DNA from: Prevotella sp. UBA3294
Lineage (GTDB): Bacteria > Bacteroidota > Bacteroidia > Bacteroidales > Bacteroidaceae
Direction of reading: 5' to 3'
Length of the DNA stretch: 33,650 nt
Assembly (NCBI GenBank): GCA_002361535.1
Contig: DETG01000120.1
Span: forward strand, 6,311 to 39,960
The stretch's first letter is position 1. Each line of letters starts with the position of its first letter. The position numbers were made by a program, and so were the translations under genes. The notes under the pieces were generated by a model. It did no database searches. It was not told the origin of the DNA and worked only from the letters and a program-made list of their open reading frames with translations. Positions 8,042 through 17,400 of this stretch are shown here, piece by piece.

Positions 8042-9832
8042 ATGATGAAGAAGTGTTTCTATATTAATATTAATAAGGTAACGGGAAAAGGACTGCTGCT
8101 CTTTTCCCTCCTTGTCCTCCCTTCTCTCAAGACTGGGGCAACAGATCTGTATGCTACACCAGACTCGTCCCTGTCGGATATGATCAGGCATGCCAGGGAG
8201 TTGAAGCGGACTGGTAAGGCTACAGAGGTGACGATTCATCTTTCAGCAGGAATCTACCAACTTGATGAACCCCTACGTTTAAGGCCTGAGGATAGCGGAC
8301 TGACGATTCGGGGGAAGAATGCCGTGATCGGGGGTGGCATCGCTATCCGTTCATGGAAGAAAGAGGGAAAGCTGTGGGTTGCTGATGTCCCTGACTTCAA
8401 CGGTCGTCCTATCGACTTCCGACAATTGTGGGTGAATGGAAAGAAAGCCATCCGTGCCCGCGATGTGAGTGACTTCGAACAGATGCACCGTATCCTGACT
8501 TATGATAAGAAGAAGCGTGTGTTGTGGGTACCAAAGAAGGCGGTGACCAAGATCCTTCGGGCACCTTATGCAGAGATGGTGCTCCATGAGATGTGGTGTA
8601 CTTCGAACCTGCGCATCAAGAGTGTGACTGTCCAGGGTGACTCTGCTGCTATTCGCTTCCATGATCCCGAAGCGAAACTGCAATTTGAACATCCTTGGCC
8701 ATCACCGATGACCCCTGATACCGGGCATCCTTCTCCTTTCTATCTGACCAATGCCAAGGAACTGTTAGATGAGCCGGGAGAGTGGTATCATGACATCCGT
8801 ACACACAAACTCTATTATATGCCACGGGAAGGTGAACTGTTACCCTCGTCAAAGAATCAGACGACCGTGGTTGCACCCGTCCTGGAAACACTCGTTCAGT
8901 TCATCGGTACGGCAGAGCACCCGGTGCGAGACATCATGGTAGAAGGGGTGACATTCTCATATACTACGTGGATGCGCCCATCCTACCAAGGACATGTTCC
9001 TCTTCAGGCTGGTATGCCGCTCATCGAGGCCTATAAACTGAGACCTTCTATCGATCGGCCTAATAACCATAAACTCGACAACCAAGGATGGTTAGGGCGA
9101 GCTGCTGCGGCTGTGGAACTACGTTACTCAGAAGACATCAGTTTTGATAACTGCCGGTTTGAACACTTAGGTGGCTCAGGACTTGACTATGTCCTCGCCT
9201 GTCGTCGTGGCACAACGACCAACTGTTTGTTTACCGACATCGCCATGAATGGATATGTCTGCGGCTCGTTCTCACCAGAAGGACTGGAGACACATCTTCC
9301 TTATTCACCTACTGATTTCCGAGAGGTTTGTACAGGACAGGTTGTTGAACAGTCGGAGTTTGATGGAGTGTCGAATGAGGACTGGGGCTGTGTGGCGATT
9401 GCTGCAGGCTATGTGTCGGGCATCACGATCGAACACAACACCATTCATAATGTCTCTTACACAGGGATTTCTTTGGGATGGGGGTGGAACCGCGACCTGA
9501 TTTGCATGAAAGACAATAAGGTACATGCGAATCTTATTTATAACTATGCGCAGCACATGTACGACTGTGCTGGTATCTACACTCTTGGAAACCAACCCGG
9601 AACCCTCATCAGTGAGAATGTTGTGCGCGACATAGCCACACCATCTTACGTTCATGACCCGAACCATTGGTTCTACCTCTATACCGATGAAGGTTCTTCG
9701 AACATCACCTTACGTGACAACTGGACACCCTCAGAAAAATTCCTGAAGAATGCCAACGGTCCTGGTAACGTATGGGAGAACAACGGACCACAAGTAAACG
9801 ATCAAATCAAGAACAATGCAGGAAGGAAGTAA
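8042..9832 (+). CDS. Right-handed beta-helix hydrolase, probable GH141 alpha-L-fucosidase
   Basis: 596 residues with an N-terminal export signal (hydrophobic stretch about 18-30). The body reads as a parallel beta-helix, with short turns such as 'DISFDNCRFEHLGGSGLDYV', 'ITIEHNTIHNVSYTGISLG' and 'GTLISENVVRDI'. This fits GH141, whose characterised member BT1002 removes fucose from RG-II. Candidate catalytic aspartates are Asp508 ('MYDCAGIY') and Asp549 ('YTDEGSS'), 41 residues apart; from memory the BT1002 pair has the same spacing. The gene sits between GH127 and GH78, the same order as BT1003-BT1002-BT1001. The start could be 8042 or the second Met at 8045. It overlaps the GH78 gene by 17 bases. 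A different beta-helix family, such as a pectate-lyase-like fold of unknown activity, remains possible. Confidence 0.8.
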   Translation: MMKKCFYININKVTGKGLLLFSLLVLPSLKTGATDLYATPDSSLSDMIRHARELKRTGKATEVTIHLSAGIYQLDEPLRLRPEDSGLTIRGKNAVIGGGIAIRSWKKEGKLWVADVPDFNGRPIDFRQLWVNGKKAIRARDVSDFEQMHRILTYDKKKRVLWVPKKAVTKILRAPYAEMVLHEMWCTSNLRIKSVTVQGDSAAIRFHDPEAKLQFEHPWPSPMTPDTGHPSPFYLTNAKELLDEPGEWYHDIRTHKLYYMPREGELLPSSKNQTTVVAPVLETLVQFIGTAEHPVRDIMVEGVTFSYTTWMRPSYQGHVPLQAGMPLIEAYKLRPSIDRPNNHKLDNQGWLGRAAAAVELRYSEDISFDNCRFEHLGGSGLDYVLACRRGTTTNCLFTDIAMNGYVCGSFSPEGLETHLPYSPTDFREVCTGQVVEQSEFDGVSNEDWGCVAIAAGYVSGITIEHNTIHNVSYTGISLGWGWNRDLICMKDNKVHANLIYNYAQHMYDCAGIYTLGNQPGTLISENVVRDIATPSYVHDPNHWFYLYTDEGSSNITLRDNWTPSEKFLKNANGPGNVWENNGPQVNDQIKNNAGRK

Positions 9833-11840
9833 TCACGCCTCATGGATATGGTATCCCGGAGACTTCGAGATATGGCTCGGTAATCTCTTCAATAACCGTC
9901 GCACGGAACGAGGGGCCATGTTTCCTCCGTTTTGGAAACAGGACAGCCACTATGTGACGGTGGAATTCTCCAAGTCTTTCGTGTTAGATCATGAGGAGAC
10001 CATCACGATTGTCTGTGAAGGACAGTACAACTTCCAACTTGATGGAAAACTGCTGTTCCCTGCTTCTCAGTTCACCATTCCTGCGGGAGAGCACAAACTG
10101 AACCTGAAGATATGGAACCAGTCCACGCCCCCCGCACTGTTCATTGAGGGGAAGACCATCAAGACAGACTCTTCCTGGCTTGTCACTTATGAAGACAAGA
10201 TCTGGATCGACGAGAATGGTGTTGCTCATGGCTCAGGTATCTATGTGCCTGCTGCCTCGTGGAACTTCAACAACATGGAGACTCCTCCTTCAAAGTTTCA
10301 TCTTGAACGACAAGAACAGCATCCCACCTGTTGTCGTGATATTACAACCAATGGCACCCTCTATGATTTTGGGAAGGAGACATTCGGTTATCTGAAAGTG
10401 AAAGGACTGAAAGGACGTCTTCATATCTATTATGGTGAAAGTGCCGAAGAGGCATTGGATAGAGAACACTGTGAGACCCTTGATGTCTTATGTGAAGGCG
10501 GGATACTGGAAAGTAAGGCTTTCCGCTATGTCTATATCGAGAAAGAAGAGGATGCCTCTTATGAGGAGGTTTCAATGGATTACGAATATGCTCCTCATGA
10601 TATGAAGACAAGTGGCTCTTTCCGCTGTTCTGACGACGAGCTCAACAGGATATGGGAGGTTGCTGCCTACACCATGGATCTCACCACCCGTGAGTTCTTC
10701 ATGGACGGCATCAAACGCGATCGTTGGACATGGAGCGGTGATGCCATCCAGTCGTATCTGATGAACTATTACCTCCGTTTCGATACCGAATGTGTGAAGC
10801 GCACCATCCGTCAGCTCCGTGGAAAAGACCCTGTTACAGCCCATATCAATACCATCATGGACTATACCTTCTACTGGTTTAAGTCGATCCACGACTACTA
10901 TCTTTACACAGCTGACTTAGATTTCGTACGCGAGATGTGGCCTCGTATGGTAACACTGATGGATTATGTCGAAGGACGTCTGAATAAGGAGGGTATGGCT
11001 GAAGGGCAACCCGATGACTGGATTTTCGTTGACTGGGTGGATTTTCCCATGCATAAACGCGGTACCTTGTGTTTCGAACAGATCCTACTCATGAAGGCGA
11101 TGGAGACGATGGCTATCTGCTCCAAACTTTTGGGCATCAAAACGAACTACCGGGTGAAGTCGGAATCTCTGCGCAACAGGATTAAGCAGACCTTCTGGAG
11201 CTATGAGCGAAAAGCATACTATCATGCCATCGAGGATGGCAGGATGAACAGGCAGATCACCAAGTTCCCCAACATGTTTGCCATCCTCTACGGATTGGCT
11301 TATGAGGAGGAGCGTCATGAGATCATGCAAAGCGTAATGCTGAACCCCGAAGTAGATCCTATTACCACTCCCTATATGCGTTTCTACGAACTGGAGACGC
11401 TCTGCAAAGACGGATTACAGACACAGGTGCTGCAGGAGATAAAAGCTTACTGGGGAGGTATGCTCCGTGAGGGAGCCACCTCGTTCTGGGAGAAGTACAA
11501 CCCGGAAGAGCAGGGCGCACAACATCTCGCCATGTATGGCCGTCCTTACGGCAAGAGCCTTTGTCATGCCTGGGGGGCGAGTCCGATCTATTTGATCGGA
11601 AGGTATTTCCTCGGTGTGGAACCCACAAAACCGGGCTATGGGGAATATGTGGTACGACCAACACTTGGGGGTCTTGACTGGATGGAGGGGGATGTGCCCA
11701 CACCTTTCGGAAAGATTCACATCAGGATGACACCCACGGAAATCACGGTCGTGAGTGATGGCGGTCATGGTACCTTGCTCATTGGCGGTCGGCAAATTGT
11801 AATCCCCGCCCATCAAACGATAACAATAACAAATTACTAA
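9816..11840 (+). CDS. GH78 alpha-L-rhamnosidase without a signal peptide
   Basis: 674 residues: N-terminal beta-sandwich domains (about 1-265), an (alpha/alpha)6 barrel (about 270-590) and a C-terminal beta domain. The motif 'DGIKRDRWTWSGD' (297-309) aligns with the catalytic segment of bacterial GH78 enzymes, with Asp297, Asp302 and Asp309 at the active-site positions; Asp302 sits where many GH78 proteins have the acid Glu. Glu559 in 'ATSFWEKY' is the likely base. The protein starts at 'MQEGSNHASWIWYPGD' with no hydrophobic leader, and no in-frame upstream start supplies one, so it may act in the cytoplasm or be exported otherwise. The start lies inside the end of the GH141 gene (17-base overlap), so the two are probably co-translated. 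The role inferred from context is rhamnose removal, as BT1001 does in the RG-II locus. Confidence 0.92.
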   Translation: MQEGSNHASWIWYPGDFEIWLGNLFNNRRTERGAMFPPFWKQDSHYVTVEFSKSFVLDHEETITIVCEGQYNFQLDGKLLFPASQFTIPAGEHKLNLKIWNQSTPPALFIEGKTIKTDSSWLVTYEDKIWIDENGVAHGSGIYVPAASWNFNNMETPPSKFHLERQEQHPTCCRDITTNGTLYDFGKETFGYLKVKGLKGRLHIYYGESAEEALDREHCETLDVLCEGGILESKAFRYVYIEKEEDASYEEVSMDYEYAPHDMKTSGSFRCSDDELNRIWEVAAYTMDLTTREFFMDGIKRDRWTWSGDAIQSYLMNYYLRFDTECVKRTIRQLRGKDPVTAHINTIMDYTFYWFKSIHDYYLYTADLDFVREMWPRMVTLMDYVEGRLNKEGMAEGQPDDWIFVDWVDFPMHKRGTLCFEQILLMKAMETMAICSKLLGIKTNYRVKSESLRNRIKQTFWSYERKAYYHAIEDGRMNRQITKFPNMFAILYGLAYEEERHEIMQSVMLNPEVDPITTPYMRFYELETLCKDGLQTQVLQEIKAYWGGMLREGATSFWEKYNPEEQGAQHLAMYGRPYGKSLCHAWGASPIYLIGRYFLGVEPTKPGYGEYVVRPTLGGLDWMEGDVPTPFGKIHIRMTPTEITVVSDGGHGTLLIGGRQIVIPAHQTITITNY

Positions 11841-11855
11841 AATATATAAAACGAT

Positions 11856-14465
11856 ATGAGATACAGGAATTTCTTTTTGACACTTGCCTTGCTGACCGTC
11901 CTGCCGATAGCAGGGAAGGTAAAGGTAAAGACCGTATGTCCACAGACTGAATATGCAGCCACCCGACTGCAGGGCATCGGGGAGAAATACACCATCACGA
12001 TAGAAATCCGCAGTGAGGGGGAGGCAGAAGGCTTTACCATTACCCGTCAAGGGAAGAAAATCCGTATTGTCGGCAATGACAGCAGTGGTGCTATCTATGG
12101 AGCAAACAAGTTACAGGAACTGTTGCGAGAAGATCCGACACTAAGTACGCTGACCACCCTCAGTGAAGTGCCGCAGATGAAACTGCGCGGAGCATGTGTC
12201 GGATTGCAAAAGACAGTCTATCTGCCAGGGCATCGTGTCTATGAATATCCCTATACACCCGAGAATTTTCCATGGTTCTACGACAAGCAACTCTGGTTGC
12301 GCTATCTTGACCTGCTTGCTGAGAACAATATGAATACGGTGTATCTTTGGAACGGACATCCCTTTGCCTCGTTGGTGAAGCTGAAGGAGTATCCCTTTGC
12401 TCCGGAGGTGGATGATGTCACTATGCAGAAGAACCAGGAGATGTTTGGTTTCCTCGTTGATGAGGCCGACCGCCGTGGCATCCGTGTGATACAGATGTTC
12501 TACAACATCATTCTCAGCAAACCTTTTGCTGATCATTACGGATTGAAGACGCAAGACCGCAACCGTCCTATCTCACCACTCATTGCCGACTACACACGTA
12601 AGTCAATCGCCTCCTTTGTGGAGAAATATCCCAAGGTGGGTTTCCTGGTATGTCTTGGTGAGGCCATGTCGGGCATTGACACAGACATCAAATGGATGAC
12701 CGAGACTATCATCCCAGGCATCAAAGATGGACTGGCAGCATCGGGGCGCACCGATACCCCGCCTATTATCCTTCGCAATCACGACACCGACGGTCCTGCC
12801 GTTCTCAAAGCCTCTCTGCCCCTCTATCCGAATATCTACACGATGAACAAATATACGGGAGAGAGTCTGACAACTTACGAACCGGGTGGCCCTTGGGGAG
12901 AGACACATCGTATGCTTGCCGCCGCAGCACCTATTCATATCGACAATGTACATATCCTTGCCAATCTGGAACCGTGGCGATGGTCGAGTCCTGCCTTCAC
13001 ACAGAAAGCCGTGCAGGCGATGCATCGTGTACATCATTCAAAGGGTCTGCACCTGTATCCGCAGGCCTCCTATTGGGATTGGCCCTATACTGCCGACAAG
13101 CTGCCCAATGGAGAGCGGCTGTTACAGATCGACCGCGACTGGATGTGGTACAAAGCCTGGGGGCGCTATGCATGGAACTGCGACCGCGGAGAGGATAGCG
13201 AGTATTGGCTCAGAGAGCTGATGGACTATTATGGCATCCGTGACAGATATGCCGCTCAACAGGTATTAGAGGCATATAATGAAAGTGGTGAGATTGCCCC
13301 CAAGCTCCTTCGCAGATTCGGTATTACTGAGGGTAACCGCCAGACCCTGTTGCTCGGCATGAAAATGTCGCAGTTGGTAAATCCTTACAAATACACCATC
13401 TATCCAGGGTTTTATGAAAGCTGCGGTCCTCAGGGTGAGAAACTGATAGAGTATGTGGAAAAGGAATGGAAAGGAGAACCCCATGTCGGTGAACTGCCTT
13501 TGGACATCATTGAACAGTGTCTGGAGCATGGAAACAATGCCGCACGGAATGTGATCTTTGCCGTTCAGAATGTAGAGAAGCACAGTGATGAGTTCTTACG
13601 TTTCTCAACAGATATGCTTTGCTATTGGAAATTCGCACAGTCGTTTCATGATAAAGTACTGGCTGCCCAGCAGGTGCTCAACTATAAGTGGAGTAAGGAT
13701 ATCAGCTATTTGGAGAAGGCCGTGCCGCTATTGGAGAAAAGCATGGACTCCTGGCATGAACTAGTGAGTTATGCTGATTCCTCATACCTATATGCCAACT
13801 CCATGCAGACCGCTCAGCGACGTGTACCCGTTGGTGGTGACGGAGGTAAAATGAAAACATGGGGTGAACTGGCTACAGTTTATCAGGATGAGTTGGATGC
13901 TTTGAAAGCCAACATCGAGAAGCTGAAGCATCCTGTCAAACAAAGCAATGTGAAGATCCAACCAGCCGTCCCTGCTCAGGTCATGATCGGAGATGGTAAA
14001 CAAGTGGTTCATTTATCCAAAGATGCAGTGCTCTTTGAGAAACGGGAAGATACGAAAATTGACTCTTTGGCACCAGAGTTGCGGAATCTCCAGGCTCTCG
14101 TCCTGAACCGTGACTCTACGCGTATCGTAGGAACATCTGTAGAGTTTACCTGCGAGCGCCCTGTGAAGATGCTTGTCGGCTTCTTCCAAGATGATGATAA
14201 AAAGTGGGCGAAAGCACCGAAACTGGAGATTGATGCCACGGGTAATGAATACGGACAGGCAGAACCTATCCTGACCAATGCCGTCAGCATGTTACAAATG
14301 CCCCCTGTAAATATCCATGCCTATCATTTCTCTGCAGGTCATCACGTCATCAACCTGCCTAAGGGCATCATCATGATTGCCGGTTTCACCGAATCAGACA
14401 TCAAACCTCGTGATGTCGGACTGCAAGGGGCTGGCGATGAAGTGGACTGGTTGTTTATGAAGTAA
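11856..14465 (+). CDS. GH138-like hydrolase, probable alpha-D-galacturonidase
   Basis: 869 residues with a signal peptide (about 1-20). The N-terminal part (about 25-110) resembles the GH20b/GH67N alpha/beta accessory domain ('IRIVGNDSSGAIYGANKLQE'). A TIM-barrel region follows (about 130-410), then helical and beta-rich C-terminal parts. Candidate catalytic acids are Glu269 ('CLGEAMSG') and Glu336 ('NKYTGES'), 67 residues apart. From memory the GH138 enzyme BPA0997 uses two Glu with the same spacing; I could not verify this. GH138 removes galacturonic acid from RG-II chain A. The following gene resembles BT0996, and BT0997 (GH138) is its neighbour in B. thetaiotaomicron, which supports the call. 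The gene starts 15 bases after the GH78 stop. Another family with a GH67/GH20-type N-terminal domain is the main alternative. Confidence 0.65.
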   Translation: MRYRNFFLTLALLTVLPIAGKVKVKTVCPQTEYAATRLQGIGEKYTITIEIRSEGEAEGFTITRQGKKIRIVGNDSSGAIYGANKLQELLREDPTLSTLTTLSEVPQMKLRGACVGLQKTVYLPGHRVYEYPYTPENFPWFYDKQLWLRYLDLLAENNMNTVYLWNGHPFASLVKLKEYPFAPEVDDVTMQKNQEMFGFLVDEADRRGIRVIQMFYNIILSKPFADHYGLKTQDRNRPISPLIADYTRKSIASFVEKYPKVGFLVCLGEAMSGIDTDIKWMTETIIPGIKDGLAASGRTDTPPIILRNHDTDGPAVLKASLPLYPNIYTMNKYTGESLTTYEPGGPWGETHRMLAAAAPIHIDNVHILANLEPWRWSSPAFTQKAVQAMHRVHHSKGLHLYPQASYWDWPYTADKLPNGERLLQIDRDWMWYKAWGRYAWNCDRGEDSEYWLRELMDYYGIRDRYAAQQVLEAYNESGEIAPKLLRRFGITEGNRQTLLLGMKMSQLVNPYKYTIYPGFYESCGPQGEKLIEYVEKEWKGEPHVGELPLDIIEQCLEHGNNAARNVIFAVQNVEKHSDEFLRFSTDMLCYWKFAQSFHDKVLAAQQVLNYKWSKDISYLEKAVPLLEKSMDSWHELVSYADSSYLYANSMQTAQRRVPVGGDGGKMKTWGELATVYQDELDALKANIEKLKHPVKQSNVKIQPAVPAQVMIGDGKQVVHLSKDAVLFEKREDTKIDSLAPELRNLQALVLNRDSTRIVGTSVEFTCERPVKMLVGFFQDDDKKWAKAPKLEIDATGNEYGQAEPILTNAVSMLQMPPVNIHAYHFSAGHHVINLPKGIIMIAGFTESDIKPRDVGLQGAGDEVDWLFMK

Positions 14466-14484
14466 AAAAAGAAAGGTACAATCA

Positions 14485-17400
14485 ATGCTGAGAAAGATCA
14501 AGACAATATTGAGACGATCCGTCTTCTCCTTCATAGGAATGGTGGGGGCCGGTGCTCTTTTCCCTCTTACCGCTTCGGCGCAGATCACGCAGGCGCAGAT
14601 GCAGCAGATCTATGACGAGGTGAAGACACCTTATAAATATGGTATGGTGGTGGCACCTTCCGACAACTACCATAAGTTCGACTGTCCTACAGTGTTTCAA
14701 CAGGGTGGTAAGTGGTATATGACCTACGTGTGCTACGACGGTAAGGACGGCACCGACGGACGTGGCTACGAGACATGGCTTGCCCAGAGTGATGATCTGC
14801 TCCATTGGCAATCACTCGGACGTATCCTTGCCTTCCCTTCCGATGGTCTCCGTCTGTGGGATCAGAACCAACGCGGCGGTTTCCCGTCGTTGATTGATTA
14901 CCATTGGGGTGGAACCTATGAGATGCAAGCCTACAAAGGGAGACACTACCTCACCTATATCGGTGGCCCTGGCACGGGCTATGAAGCTGTCAATGCTCCT
15001 TTGAGTATTGGTGTGGCCTCCACGACGGGAGATATCACCACTGCCCATCAATGGGACACGCAAACGAAAGCCTTGATGAGTTACAACGACAAGGATGCAC
15101 AGTGGTGGGAGTATCTTACTCAGTATAAGAGCACCATCTATTGGATCCAAGACAAAGAGCAGCGTGTGACAGGGAAGGAGCAGTATCCTTTCGTGATGTT
15201 CTACAATGCAGGAGGAAAAGACGAGACACATCCCAAAGGAGAGCGCATAGGCATCGCTCTGTCAAAGGATATGAAGCGATGGAAACGCTATGAGGGTAAT
15301 CCTGTCTTCGCCCACGACAGTGATGGCACCATCACGGGTGATGCCCAGATTGTCAGGATGGGTGACCTTTGGGTCATGTTTTATTTCTCAGCCTATCATC
15401 CCGGTCGTGAATACAATGCCTTCAATACTTTCGCAGTGAGCCGTGACCTGGTTCACTGGTACGATTGGGAAGGACCAGATCTCATCTGGCCTACCAAGAA
15501 ATACGATGAGATGTTCGCCCATAAGAGCTATGTGGTGAAGCACAACGGGGTGGTCTATCATTTCTACTGTGCCGTGAACAACGACGGACAACGGGGCATC
15601 GCCGTAGCCACCAATATTCCGATGGGACGTTCGGAAGTGCGTTTCCCGTTGCCAGAACCCTCTGGTCGCCGTTCCATCACTTCTCTTGATACAGGATGGA
15701 TGGCCCGGAGCCTTGCCGGCCGTGATACTGTTGTGCAAAAAGTAAACATTCCTCATAACTTCGACGACTATTACGGATACCGGCAGCTGCGTCATGGTAA
15801 TCTCCATGGTACGGCTATATATAATAAGGTGTTCCAAACCACAAAGAAAGCAGGAAAACGTTACTTCCTCCAGTTAGAGGGTGTGGGCACTTATGCCACG
15901 GTTACGCTGAATGGTCATACCTTCCCCAAAGAGCTGGTGGGAAGAACGGTCTTTACACTTGATATCACCGATGCACTTACCGACGGCAGTAACAGCCTGC
16001 AGATAACCGTTGACCATCCTTCCATGCAGACAGAGTCACCTTGGGTATGTGGCGGTTGCTCTTCCGAGTGGGGTTTCTCGGAGGGAAGTCAGCCTTTCGG
16101 CATCTTCCGTCCGGTATCCCTCATTGAGACCGACGAGATGCGTGTGGAGCCTTTTGGCGTTCACCTCTGGAACAACATGCGCTGCGACAGTGTCTTTATC
16201 CATACGGAAGTGAAGAACTATTCCCGTTATCCGCAGACCATCGAGCTGGTCAGCAAGTTCACTTTGTCTAATGGAAAGCAGGTGTTTCGACTCAGCGAAC
16301 CTCTTACGCTGCAACCTGGTGAAACCTGTATCGTGAGTCAGCAGTCACCTGTTGCCGATGCCATCCGATGGAGTCCCGATCATCCCTACCTCTATACGTT
16401 GACCACACTGTTGAAGCGTGATGGCAAGACCATCGACGAAGTGCGGACACCCTTCGGTATCCGTTCCCTCTCGTGGCCCCGTTCCATCGGTCGCACCAAC
16501 CCTTCCGACTCCCGTTTCTTCATCAACGAAGAGCCTTTCTTCATCAACGGCACCTGCGAGTATGAGCATCTCTTAGGAGCCAGTCATGCCTTCTCCCACG
16601 AACAGATCGCCTCACGTATCAAGCAGATCCGACAGGCGGGGTTCAATGCTTTCCGCGAAGCACACCAGCCCCACAATCTCTACTACCAGCAATTGTTAGA
16701 TGAGCAGGGACTTCTGTTCTGGAGTCAGTACTCGGCACATATCTGGTACGATACACCTCAGTTCCGCGAGAACTTCAAACGACTGCTGGTACGTTGGATC
16801 AAAGAGCGCCGCAACTCCCCGTCGGTCATCCTGTGGGGACTGCAGAATGAGAGCATTCTGCCCAAGGAGTTTGCCATGGAATGCAGTAACCTGATCCGTT
16901 CCCTTGATCCCACGGCTTCTACGATGCGCCTGATCACCACCTGTAATGGAGGCGAGGGCACCGATTGGAACGTGATACAGAACTGGAGCGGAACGTATGG
17001 GGGGTCTGCCGAGAACTACGACCATGAGCTGAAGCAGCAGGATCAGTTGCTGAATGGGGAATATGGTGCTTGGCGAACCCTCGATCTCCATGGGGCAGAG
17101 AAATACAGCGAGGAGTCGTTCACCCAGCTGCTGAAGACCAAGGCACGTTTGGCGGCCAGTGCGCAAGACAGTGTGTGCGGTCATTTCCAGTGGCTCTTTG
17201 CCTCCCACGATAATCCCGGACGTACCCAGCCCGATGGTGCTTATCGTCGTATAGACAAGATCGGACCTATTAACTACAAAGGACTGACCACTATTTGGGA
17301 AGAGCCCACTCCGGCCTATTACATGTATCGTTATCATGGTGCCTTGCAACATCCTTTCGATCAGGAGGAAGCACAGGCCTCCCTTCCTGTCATCCCTGTG

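Noticed and set aside
11415..12050. 211-codon minus-strand frame across the GH78/GH138-like junction
   Set aside because: It is antisense to two recognised genes and shows no protein-like features.
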